A stretch of 64,000 nucleotides of DNA, from assembly GCA_026936335.1 (NCBI GenBank), contig JAPMXV010000031.1, positions 372,001 through 436,000 on the forward strand, given 5' to 3'. The stretch comes from Mantamonas sphyraenae. Taxonomy: Eukaryota; CRuMs; Mantamonadidae. The notes below the pieces were generated by a model. The model did not search any database and was not told the origin of the DNA. It was given only the letters and a program-made list of their open reading frames with translations. This document shows positions 1 through 8,222 of this stretch, in pieces (within the stretch, counting starts at the first letter, position 1; every line of letters begins with the position of its first letter). A program made the position numbers and the translations under genes.

Positions 1-1
1 G

Positions 2-913
2 TTGCATGCGGCGATGAAGGAGGCGATCGACGAAGACATGGCCATTGACGTCGGGGCCCTGGCCAAGTCGCAGGGGTTCCGAGACTATGTGTATGCCACA
101 ACGGAACTGCAGCGCATTGAACTGCGCACCATGGGACGCAACGAGAGCATTGCCTTTTTCTTGAACATCTACAACGCGCTGACGATCCACGCGCGCATTT
201 GCCTGGATGTGAGCGGCCTGTTCAGCACCAAGATGACATTCTTTGACACGGCCAGCTACAATATCGGCGGGATGATCTTTACGCTGAACGACATTGAAAA
301 CGGGATCCTGCGCGGGAACAAGCGGCGTCCATATGGTCTGCGCAAGCCCTTTGCGGACGACGACGAGCGGGCGAAACATGTGATCCGCAAGCCTGACCCG
401 CGCATCCACTTTGCACTGAACTGTGGCGCCACATCATGTCCGCCGATCCGATACTACGACGCGGCTCGACTGGAACGGCAGCTGGCAGTGGCAGCCATGC
501 ACTTTTGCGAGGACACCACCGAGGTGGATGAGGAGCGGGGTGTGTTGGTGCTCAGCAAGCTGTTTTCGTGGTACTACAGCGACTTTGCAGGCGACCAGGA
601 CGAGCTCATCATGAATCTGCTGATGTACCTCGGGGTGCCACGCAAACAGTTGAACAAGCGGCAGGAACGGCAGAAAGAACAACGCAAGGGTGGATTCTGG
701 GGTTGGTTGGGATTGGGCAAGAAGGACGACGATGACGACGACGACGACGACGACGACGATCTGTTTTTGGACGATGATCCAGAAGACGACGACGAAGAGG
801 AAGACTACTACGTGCGTGACGCCCTGCTGAAGATGGTGCTCGAGGAAAGGCGCATCAAGATCACCTACGAGGACTACGACTGGAGCGATCGATTCAAATT
901 GGGGATTTCGTGA
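2..913 (+). CDS. DUF547 domain protein, C-terminal part
   Basis: The gene enters from the left edge, so its start is missing; the first codon in the window is TTG, read as Leu. About 303 residues remain and the stop is TGA at 911-913. Residues 50-64 (SIAFFLNIYNALTIH) and the Cys-containing motif at residues 137-150 (FALNCGATSCPP) are the hallmarks of the DUF547 family, whose biochemical role is not established. The tail after residue 220 is unusual: a Gly/Trp patch (GGFWGWLGLGKK) is followed by a run of 12 Asp and a mixed Asp/Glu stretch. The final 50 residues look structured again (ALLKMVLEERRIKITYEDYDW). In animals and plants DUF547 often sits behind DEP, glutaredoxin or coiled-coil regions; whatever lies upstream here is outside the window. 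It converges on the DCAF6-like gene with 68 bp between stops. Family assignment is firm, function unknown. Confidence 0.8.
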   Translation: MHAAMKEAIDEDMAIDVGALAKSQGFRDYVYATTELQRIELRTMGRNESIAFFLNIYNALTIHARICLDVSGLFSTKMTFFDTASYNIGGMIFTLNDIENGILRGNKRRPYGLRKPFADDDERAKHVIRKPDPRIHFALNCGATSCPPIRYYDAARLERQLAVAAMHFCEDTTEVDEERGVLVLSKLFSWYYSDFAGDQDELIMNLLMYLGVPRKQLNKRQERQKEQRKGGFWGWLGLGKKDDDDDDDDDDDDLFLDDDPEDDDEEEDYYVRDALLKMVLEERRIKITYEDYDWSDRFKLGIS

Positions 914-981
914 GTGGAAGGCAAAATGCACAGCAGTTCATGGTCGTGGTCCTGTCCAGCAGAACAACAGCACGCACAAGG

Positions 982-3151
982 TCACGTGGGCCTGCATCCG
1001 ACGCCGTGAGTTCCGTCGTCGTCGTCGTCGTCCAGCTGGAGCAGATCTGCTTCCATGAGTTGCATGAGGCGACGAACAGAGATGCGCATGCTGCGGGAGG
1101 GCCTGCGCATGCGGTCGAGGTTGGCTTGGGTGTGAATGGACCAGTCTTCACGATCGTCTGCAGAGGGCGGGGTACCCACGGGTTCCCAGATTTTGATGGT
1201 GTCCTCGATGCCCGAGGTGACGAGGGTGGAGTCGAAAGGATGTGTGAGGACCACGTTGACGACGTGAAAGTCGCCTTCGAGGAGCTGGAGCAGCTTGCCA
1301 GACTCTCGATCCCAGATAAAGATGCGACCGCAATCGCTCCCACTGACAATGTACTGGGACTGTGGACCCATAAAGTTGACCTCTTTGATGGTTTCCGAGT
1401 TTCGATGGCCCTTGAACACCTGGACGTACGTAGGATCGCTTGTTCTCAGGGATTGGAAGTTATGCGACGCCGCCGTGGAAGACCAGTCGGTGTCGTCCAC
1501 ATCCGACTCGGAATCAATGTCTTCTTCCGGATCCGATTCGGAATCCGAGTCGGAAACACTCTCGCTGCCCGAGTGAGATTGTGCAGCCTCGTCAAGATCG
1601 AGCGGGCTTTCGCGGTGGCCTGTTGTTGTTGTTGTTGTTGTGGTTGTTGTTGTTGTTGTTTCCGTCGTCGTCCTCGTACGCTCCTGCTCCTGTTCTTGTT
1701 TCGGCTCTGGCTCGTCTGCATCGTCCATGGTGGGCACCTTGTCCATGGAGATAATCTGTGCGAGATGAGCGCCGACGGCGTTGAGCATCAAATCACGGTC
1801 GTCCTGGTCGTCCTCCACCACGGGGTGAGTGTGGTCGTCTTTGTCGTCTTCGTCGTCGTCTTTGCTTGCCACCTGTTCATTCAGTTCGACCACAGTGTGG
1901 AGATGGTGATGGGAAGGGTTGCCGGTTGCGATGCTCTCGTCGTACAACTTTGTCTTTTTCACGCTGTGGTCGTGTTCGATTTCTGCCCGCCTCTGTTCCA
2001 GCTCCTCGTCACTCTCGCTGTCTGCGCGCCGTGTTTTGCGTGATCCGGTCGAGCTGGTGCTGGTGCTGCGTGCACGCACGCGACGTTGTGTCGACACGCC
2101 CGATGTGGTCTCATTCTGAGACGATGCTGAGGATGATGAGGAGGATGATGAGGATGAAGTGGCAGACGACGAGGTGGAGGCACGAGTGTTTCGTGGCTGC
2201 GCTGTGTGGACTTGATCGTCGCTGGGCCGTGTGGCGTCAAAGGTGTATACAAAATCGTCGCTGTAGGTGGCGACGATGGCAGAGCCATCGTAGTTCCACT
2301 TGGCATGGGTCACAGAGGAGGAAGAGACGTGGCGTACGTGGCGTGGGGCGAATGTCATGACAGCGTCGTCGAGGTTGGATGCCTCGTCCTGATGCACAGC
2401 CTTGCAATAGCGGAGGTCAAACACAGACACCCAGGGACACTGACTGGCAACCAGAAGATGGTGTGGCCTTCCCGGGCGTATTTGGATGCTGTTGACGCCG
2501 CAGCTGCCGTACAGCGGGTTTTGCAGTGCGCTGAGGTCGAGGATGGCGTTGCGGCAGGGATCGCAGTTGTGTGCCACACGCGTGTCAAACAGGCGCACAC
2601 TGCCGTCTTCGCTGCACGAGTAGAATGTAAAAGCAGAGTCGGCCACGGTGGCCAGCTTCATGACGCGGTTGCCGTAGTGGCAGTAGTACGCGTTCAGTTC
2701 CCGGTTGGCTTCCACGTCCCGTTGAAGCACCACGCCACCAAAACAGGCCGACACCACATGGTGATCGTTTGTTTGCGGCATGAAGAACGCACTAAAGATG
2801 TTGCCTTCGTGCCGAGTCATCTGGCTCGCTCGCAGCGAGTATTCGACCGCGTCCCAAACGGCCAGGTGGCGATCGTCCGAGCCGGACACCAGCAGTGTTC
2901 CCTGCGCGTTGTACTGTACAGTGTTGACACAACCCGTGTGCGATTCCAGCGTATGCGTCTGTGTGGACGTGTGGATGCGTGTGTGTGTTGTGTGGGGTGT
3001 GTTGTGTGGGTACGGCCGTCCGTGTGAGATGCCCCAGTTGCTGTGCTTTTTTTGTGCCGGTGGATTTCTCACAAAACGTGCGTCCCTCTGTCCTGCAGCC
3101 TACCTTGGCCAGTCTCTCCACAAACATGCGGTCGCCGCCCACCTTGCGCAT
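982..3151 (-). CDS. DCAF6: DCAF6-like WD40 protein (CUL4-DDB1 substrate receptor)
   Basis: My model is complement(982..2958, 3104..3151), 674 aa. The 16-codon first exon (ending LAK) is joined by a 145-nt GTAGGC...CACAG intron to THTLESHTGCVNTV, which restores the N-terminal segment typical of DCAF6/DCAF8. Five WD40 repeats occupy roughly residues 20-240 and two more the C-terminal 120 residues (FKGHRNSETIKEVNFMGPQ, SGSDCGRIFIWDRESG). Between them is a long disordered, Ser/Thr/Asp/Glu-rich insert with a poly-Thr run, the same split-propeller layout as human DCAF6. FDTR and FDLR match the DWD-box pattern of DDB1-binding repeats. The family recruits substrates to CUL4-DDB1 ubiquitin ligases in the nucleus and cytosol. 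The C-terminal repeat resembles DCAF6 more than DCAF8 (HVVNVVLTHPFDSTLVTSGI). Family confident; partner binding is inferred. Confidence 0.85.
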
Positions 3152-3459
3152 AAAATGAACCCCTGCGTGTGTGCGTGGACACGTGTGCATGCGTCGTGTG
3201 CCGTGTCAGGCGCGAGCAAGAACCGTCACGGATCATTCCCGACCCTTTGGCCATTTTGATCCGTTTTTTAAACCGCACAGCCGCCGTGGAAAGCACTGCA
3301 CGGGCAACCCAAGCGTCCTGAAGGCACATTGCATGTATTCACACTCACCTGAAGTGGGTCCTATGGGCGCGTGAGGCCAGCCGAAGCCAGACTCGCGCGT
3401 ATGGATGTCCATGGAATCGATCGGGTGACGCTCTCTCTTGGCCGCATTGGCGCGCCACG
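3152..3459. other. Intergenic spacer, 308 bp
   Basis: This is the only stretch without coding sequence above 300 bases outside introns. It must hold the 3' UTR of the minus-strand kinase and the promoter and 5' UTR of the minus-strand DCAF6-like gene. An A-rich run lies near 3263-3271 on the minus strand, but I cannot call a TATA box or a poly(A) signal with confidence. Open frames across it have no family features. Confidence 0.5.
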
Positions 3460-5364
3460 TCATCCCCGCTTGGTGGACAAAGAGGCCTCCGAGGAGGAAG
3501 AAGACGATGAAGATGGGGAAGAAGATGATGAGGAGGAGCCGTACGAGGGCATGGGTGCATGGGAGGGGCGAGGACGACGGTCGGAGGCTTCGGCGTTGGC
3601 GATCATGCCCTCGAGCTGTTCCAGGACTTCGATGGCAGATGGCCGAGCGTCGGGATCGTGTTGCCAGCAACGGCGGATGAGACCAGCGTAGTCTTCGTTG
3701 CAGTGGGCAGGGATGGCGGGACGTCGACGTTGGTCGACGACGAGGTTTGGCACGCGGTAGACGGGTTCACGGAAGAAGGGAGGCTGGCCTGCGACGAGTT
3801 CCCACATGACCATGCCCAGGGAGTACACATCACTGCGTGTGCTATAATCGTCGTGGTTGGTAATGACCTCGGGTGCCATCCACTGAACGGTGCCTCGTCC
3901 GCCGGCGCCGCTGAGGTGACGTCCATGCACCACATGCACAGAGGCGCCAAAGTCGCCCAGCTTGGCGCGTCCCTCGTCGTTGACAAACACATTGAGGGAT
4001 TTGATGTCCAGGTGACAGATGGGAGGGTTGCGGCTGTGGATGAGTGCCAGGGCACGTGCGATGTCTGCAGCCATGTGCAGACATTGGAGCGGGTCGAAGC
4101 GGCGTTGGTGACGCACCATGAGGTCAAACAGGGAGCCCTGGGAACAAAGTTCCTCCACCAGGGCCAGGTCGGGTGGGATGACACAGATGCCGTGGACGGC
4201 CACAATGTTGTCGTGGGCACATGGAAAGGCAGTTTCCACCTCGCGCAGAAAGGAGCGGATCTCACGCGCTGTCAACACAGGATACGTAAACTTTTTCACG
4301 GCCACATTGCGTCCCTGGTAGGTTGCGTTGTAAACGACGGAGGTTGCGCCGCGTCCGATTTCCTCGTGGATTTCCAGTTCGGCAAAATCGATGACATCGA
4401 CGCTAAACACGCCGTCGGTGGAATCACGGCTGCCAAAGAGGATGGGTGAACTGAGGTCATCGCTGCTGTTGAATCTCTGTGCGGGACGTGCGGACGGGAG
4501 GTCACTATCGCGGGCGCCGTCCTTTGAAGGGTTGTTGGCTTGCAGACGCACGGCACAGGCAGCACGCCAGAATTGAGAGTCTGCACGCAGGCACAAGTAG
4601 GCCATGGTGGGCCATCCTACGAGGTAGATGATAGAAACGACGACGAGGAGGCAGCCTGCGGTGTTGCGGTGCTGCAGGAGCATGAGGGAGTTTGCGGTGA
4701 GGAAGGAGGTGTAGCAGCCCAGCATGAGAAGGGTGTACAGAAGCACCATGTTTGCTTGGGCGCGTGCGTGGCGGTGTCGAAGCACGTAGACGGCCATGTA
4801 GAGGTAGAAGAGCCACTTGAGGAGGTCGTGGGCAAACCAAAACACCACGGGTTCGGACAGATAGACCGAATCGTGGAATTGGTTGATCAATTCGCCCAAC
4901 ACTCCCATGCTGGCCAACAACACGCCCCATACAATGGAAAACGTGCGTGCACGTTTGATGGCGGCTGTGCCAGCGCTGGCGGAGGCGAGAAAGAGGCAGA
5001 TGCCCGCTCGCACGCCGCCGAGGAAGCCGTCAATCAGACCCCACTGGACGACACTGAACACAACCGCCTCCGACGTGGGCTCCACCAGCACAATGACCAG
5101 ACCGCGTGCAATGAGGGCCACAAACGAGGCCACGAGAAGGTACAGGTACTGCGGGAAAATGGTCCAGGAGCTGGTGTTGGTGTGGTGCACCACTGCCCTG
5201 TAGATGGCCAGCAGGAAAATGAGGGCCATGGACAGGAGCACCACGCCGCCCACTTGCATCACTGTGTGTTCCTGCACAGAGACACACGCCTCGGCGTAGC
5301 CGTACGTGTACGCTGGAAGGGACGGTGGGCCTCCTGTCGAAGGGTGTGTTCCATTATTGCTCAT
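3460..5364 (-). CDS. Seven-transmembrane protein fused to a TKL-type kinase
   Basis: The protein has 634 residues. Seven hydrophobic helices can be placed at about 36-57, 73-95, 116-135, 142-161, 174-195, 205-228 and 238-259, followed by a linker and a complete kinase domain at 325-585. The kinase has the glycine loop (GRGATSVVY, 337-345), VAVK with Lys357, HLDIKSLN with catalytic Asp453, DFG (471-473) and APE (497-499), so it should be active; its fold features (RRCWQHDPDARP) are tyrosine-kinase-like (TKL). The C-terminus is a Ser-rich tail. The start is the ATG after a CA-repeat tract; upstream HTHTHT translation is repeat, not protein. 7TM-TKL fusions are known from oomycetes, amoebae and choanoflagellates, where they are candidate receptors that signal directly by phosphorylation. 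The ligand is unknown, and membership of a specific GPCR class is not visible. Confidence 0.85.
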   Translation of the reverse strand: MSNNGTHPSTGGPPSLPAYTYGYAEACVSVQEHTVMQVGGVVLLSMALIFLLAIYRAVVHHTNTSSWTIFPQYLYLLVASFVALIARGLVIVLVEPTSEAVVFSVVQWGLIDGFLGGVRAGICLFLASASAGTAAIKRARTFSIVWGVLLASMGVLGELINQFHDSVYLSEPVVFWFAHDLLKWLFYLYMAVYVLRHRHARAQANMVLLYTLLMLGCYTSFLTANSLMLLQHRNTAGCLLVVVSIIYLVGWPTMAYLCLRADSQFWRAACAVRLQANNPSKDGARDSDLPSARPAQRFNSSDDLSSPILFGSRDSTDGVFSVDVIDFAELEIHEEIGRGATSVVYNATYQGRNVAVKKFTYPVLTAREIRSFLREVETAFPCAHDNIVAVHGICVIPPDLALVEELCSQGSLFDLMVRHQRRFDPLQCLHMAADIARALALIHSRNPPICHLDIKSLNVFVNDEGRAKLGDFGASVHVVHGRHLSGAGGRGTVQWMAPEVITNHDDYSTRSDVYSLGMVMWELVAGQPPFFREPVYRVPNLVVDQRRRPAIPAHCNEDYAGLIRRCWQHDPDARPSAIEVLEQLEGMIANAEASDRRPRPSHAPMPSYGSSSSSSSPSSSSSSSSEASLSTKRG

Positions 5365-5426
5365 TGTGTGCATGTGTGTGTGTGTGTGTGTATGTTGCCA
5401 CGACTGTGCACCCCTGGCCCCACTGT

Positions 5427-7145
5427 TCACTCGGTGTGTGTCTCCTGCGTTGTGTTGCTCCTGTCTGCGCCGCTGTCTGTGCGCATCCTCTTTCGCGCCT
5501 GTTCCTCCCCTTCCTCTCCTCCTCCCTGTGATGATGATGATGATGATGATGATGACGATGCCTGCGCCTCTTCCGACGGGGCCATCGTTCGTTGCTGTGT
5601 GTTGTGTTGCGATTCGTCGTCGTCGGGCCGCAGTCTTTTGCGCCCAAACTCGTCTGTGTCGTCGTGGCGCTCGTACCTCTGCTGGCGCTCGTCCCTGTCG
5701 TCGTACCGATCGTACCGATCGTAGGAGTCACGGCGGTCGTAACGGTCGTAACGGTCGTATCGGTCTCGGCGATCGTAGCGGTCGTAGCGGTCGTATCGGT
5801 CGTAGCGCTCGTCTCTGCTGCGACTGCGACTGCCACGCGGGCTGCGACTGCGACTGCGACTGCGGCTGTGTCGTCGTCTGTGGTAGCTTCCATCGTCGTC
5901 GTATGCATCGTAACTGGGTGACCTGTGTCGACGCCTTCGACGGCTGCGTCGTTCGCGGCTGCGGTGACGATCGCGATCCTCCCACAAAGCAGCGGCCTCA
6001 CGTGCGCTGCTGGCGCCCATGACGCCCGGGATGACGGTGGCCTGCAGGCCCTGGGAGTGTTGGGCCGGATTGACGCGTATGGCGTAGTCGCCCAGCGTGG
6101 TGCCGCTCAGCTGGACGGCTTTGGCAACGGCGCCGGTGTCGCGGAAATCGACAAAGGCAAAGCGTGTGCTGCGTCCCAATTCGCCGCCGATGCGCACCGA
6201 CACAACTGCACCGCATTGGGTTTCAAACATATCCTGGAGCACTTCCTGGGGCACACGGCTGTCCAGGTTGCTCACATGGACAGAAAGCCCAAGGGGAGCT
6301 TGAGCTGACATGCCCGTCTGCACACCTTGCTGCTGCTGTGGGGATGCGTATGCGTATGGGTGTGGTTGCTGCGACGGCATGCCCATGTGTGGGCTAGTAC
6401 CGTACGAGCCTCCTTGTTGAGGGTATCCTGCGCCTCCCTGCTGGTGCTGCTGGTGCTGTTGTACTTGCTGCTGGGGAAAGCTCTGGCCCATGGAGCTGTT
6501 GCCAATGGAACTCTTTGCCGGGGCCACGCGCAGGGGCTGGGTGCCTGCCTGGACGCCGTCAAGCTTGAGGGCAATCTGGGCCATGTCCACAGTGGCATAC
6601 TCGACAAAGGCAAAGCGGTTGTCTGTGCCCGGCTGTCCGCACAGGCGGAAGTTGGTCACGGTGCCACAGTTGCCAAAGATGGCCAGCAGCTCCTGCTCTC
6701 CCACCTGCGTGTCCAGGTTGGCCAGGTGCACGGTGCGTGCCACCAACGCATCTTCCCCCGAGGCGCCGCCACCCCCGCCCCCGCCAAGCAGCGACGGTCC
6801 AGTGTTGCCCAGCGGGATCGAGTTGCTACTGGATGCGGCGCGCGAACCGCCTCCTCCGCCTCCGCCGCCGCCGCCGCCGCCGCCATGGCCACTGCCGATG
6901 GTGCTCTTGGCCATGGACACACGCAAGGCGAGATCGCCGAGCTGCAGGCCATCCAACCCAAGAGCCATTTCGGCGTGGGCTGGGTCAGCGTACTCGACAA
7001 AGGCAAAGCGGGAGCGGTAGCTTGGCTCGCCGGCCAGCTTGATGCGTTGGATGGGACCAAACTGTTCAAACACACTGGAAAGGGCCGCCTCGTCAAACAC
7101 GGAGCTGACGTTGCCCACGTGGATGGTGCGCTGGAGCTGCGACAT
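5427..7145 (-). CDS. RNA-binding protein with three RRMs and an RS domain (SREK1/CID-like)
   Basis: This 572-residue protein starts at MSQLQRTIHVGNV; the ORF extends upstream, but that part is the shared promoter with the divergent gene at 7218. RRM1 covers about 6-80, RRM2 136-210 and RRM3 the region after a Gln/Gly/Tyr-rich linker. Each RRM has an RNP1-like RFAFVEY or RFAFVDF segment. Poly-Gly runs separate RRM1 and RRM2. The C-terminal third is RS-rich (SRSRSRSRSPRGSRSRSRDE) and carries an unusual tandem Tyr-Asp-Arg array. The RRMs resemble plant CID/RBP37-type and animal SREK1 RRMs (GDxxLRV ending). SR-related proteins of this type act in pre-mRNA splicing in the nucleus. The exact orthologue is not resolved. 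Confidence 0.82.
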   Translation of the reverse strand: MSQLQRTIHVGNVSSVFDEAALSSVFEQFGPIQRIKLAGEPSYRSRFAFVEYADPAHAEMALGLDGLQLGDLALRVSMAKSTIGSGHGGGGGGGGGGGGGSRAASSSNSIPLGNTGPSLLGGGGGGGASGEDALVARTVHLANLDTQVGEQELLAIFGNCGTVTNFRLCGQPGTDNRFAFVEYATVDMAQIALKLDGVQAGTQPLRVAPAKSSIGNSSMGQSFPQQQVQQHQQHQQGGAGYPQQGGSYGTSPHMGMPSQQPHPYAYASPQQQQGVQTGMSAQAPLGLSVHVSNLDSRVPQEVLQDMFETQCGAVVSVRIGGELGRSTRFAFVDFRDTGAVAKAVQLSGTTLGDYAIRVNPAQHSQGLQATVIPGVMGASSAREAAALWEDRDRHRSRERRSRRRRRHRSPSYDAYDDDGSYHRRRHSRSRSRSRSPRGSRSRSRDERYDRYDRYDRYDRRDRYDRYDRYDRRDSYDRYDRYDDRDERQQRYERHDDTDEFGRKRLRPDDDESQHNTQQRTMAPSEEAQASSSSSSSSSSQGGGEEGEEQARKRMRTDSGADRSNTTQETHTE

Positions 7146-7217
7146 GTCGGACGAGGAGGTTGCGCTGCGCGCAGGAGGGCACAACCATCCACGCGCCCAC
7201 CCACACAGCACACAAAT
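7146..7217. promoter_or_regulatory. Putative bidirectional promoter, 72 bp
   Basis: The start codons of the RRM/RS gene (minus) and the small membrane protein gene (plus) are only 72 bp apart, so both promoters and both 5' UTRs must fit here or reach into the neighbouring coding sequence. No TATA box is evident. This is an inference from gene layout only. Confidence 0.4.
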
Positions 7218-7808
7218 ATGGGTGAGCACTTTGAGTACCGTCGCATGCCGCGAACCATGCGCACAGGGTACTACATTGGTGTGGCACTTCGCTTCCTGGG
7301 CTTCATCTTCATCTATCTTGCCTACCTCTCCTCGCCCGGCAAGATTTTCACGGAGAAGATCAGGTGAGTTGTGTGTGGGACGGTGTGCTGTGTTCAAAGC
7401 CGGGCACGTGACACGCGTGGATGCAGCCCCGTTGTGGAGACGATGTGTGGCTGCGTGTGTGTGCGTGTGTGGCTCGCCGATTGTTTTGCCCGCGTTGGGA
7501 CAAAACGCACCGGAAACGCACGCGTGGTTTGCTCACGCGCGCCTCTGCCGCGTCCTGGACGACGTGTGTATCCTCTTGTCACCCACAGAGACATTGCTAA
7601 ACAGGAGGGGCTGCGGTTGACCTCGTATGCACTCATGGGCTCGATGCTTTCGCTGTACTTTGCCGTGCATCAAGTCAAGCAGCTGCGCCTCAAGGAGGAG
7701 GAGAACGAGCAGCGGCCGCTGTCGGCCTCCACCCTGGGCACCATCAGCCGCAAGCAGGGCAAGAACCTCAACATCCAGCTGGCCGACTACAGCATCGATG
7801 GCATGTGA
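7218..7808 (+). CDS. Small two-helix membrane protein, family not recognised
   Basis: The model is join(7218..7363, 7589..7808), 121 aa. The donor is CAG|GTGAGT and the acceptor CCCACAG|AGAC, and the split Arg codon (AG|A) keeps the frame. The protein has an N-terminal basic segment (YRRMPRTMRTGYY), one hydrophobic helix at about 18-36 (IGVALRFLGFIFIYLAYL), a second at about 59-76, and a polar Lys/Glu/Gln-rich tail of 45 residues ending SIDGM. I do not recognise the family. The basic N-terminus followed by two short helices would suit a mitochondrial inner-membrane or ER protein. It is divergent from the RRM/RS gene, and its stop lies 54 bp from the minus-strand ORF at 7863. Confidence 0.65.
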
Positions 7809-7862
7809 TGTGCGTCCACAAATCTGAACAAACAACAAACACAAGGGGAAAAAACACGGCAA

Positions 7863-8222
7863 TCATTCATCTTCGGCCTCCAACCCAAGCATGCCGGAAA
7901 ACACCGTGCTGGCGTCGTCGTCCTGTGCCGCCACTTTGCCCACTGCCGTCTTTTTCTTCTTCCGCTTGGATTTGGTCGTGCGGGTGGTGCGTGCCGTGGT
8001 GTTTCCCTTGCTGCTGCTCTTCTTCTTCTTGGTCGTCGTCGTCTTGCGTGTCTTGCGTGTGGCTGTCGTCACCATCGTCGCCGCGTCGTCAAACTTGCCC
8101 CCCTTTGACCGTCTCTTGCTTCCCTTGCCGCGGCTCTTGGTCAGTTTGCTGCGCACGCTGCCAGGCCCACGTGCCAGTGTCTTCTTCTTGCCCTTGCCCC
8201 TTGCCCTTGCCCTTGCCCTTGA
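7863..8222 (-). CDS. Lys/Arg-rich C-terminal segment, probably the last exon of the adjacent coiled-coil gene
   Basis: This open stretch lies in the same frame as the coiled-coil ORF 8223-11129 and is separated from it only by one TGA (8223-8225). It encodes about 119 residues, strongly basic (KKTLARG, KSRGKGSKRRSKGGK, TKSKRKKKK) and ending in an acidic tail (GMLGLEAEDE). Its only internal ATG lies near the middle, so it is unlikely to be a free gene. The best reading is a 3' exon joined by an intron that spans the TGA; a GTGCGA or GTGCTG donor near 8300-8320 is possible, but I could not fix the acceptor. A base error or stop read-through are alternatives. It would supply nuclear-localisation-like basic clusters. 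Confidence 0.45.
   Translation of the reverse strand, partial: SRARARARGKGKKKTLARGPGSVRSKLTKSRGKGSKRRSKGGKFDDAATMVTTATRKTRKTTTTKKKKSSSKGNTTARTTRTTKSKRKKKKTAVGKVAAQDDDASTVFSGMLGLEAEDE

Noticed and set aside
5365-5430. N-terminal HTHTHTHMHT peptide of the kinase ORF
   Set aside because: It is translation of a TG/CA microsatellite upstream of a good ATG that is followed by the expected hydrophilic head and first helix.
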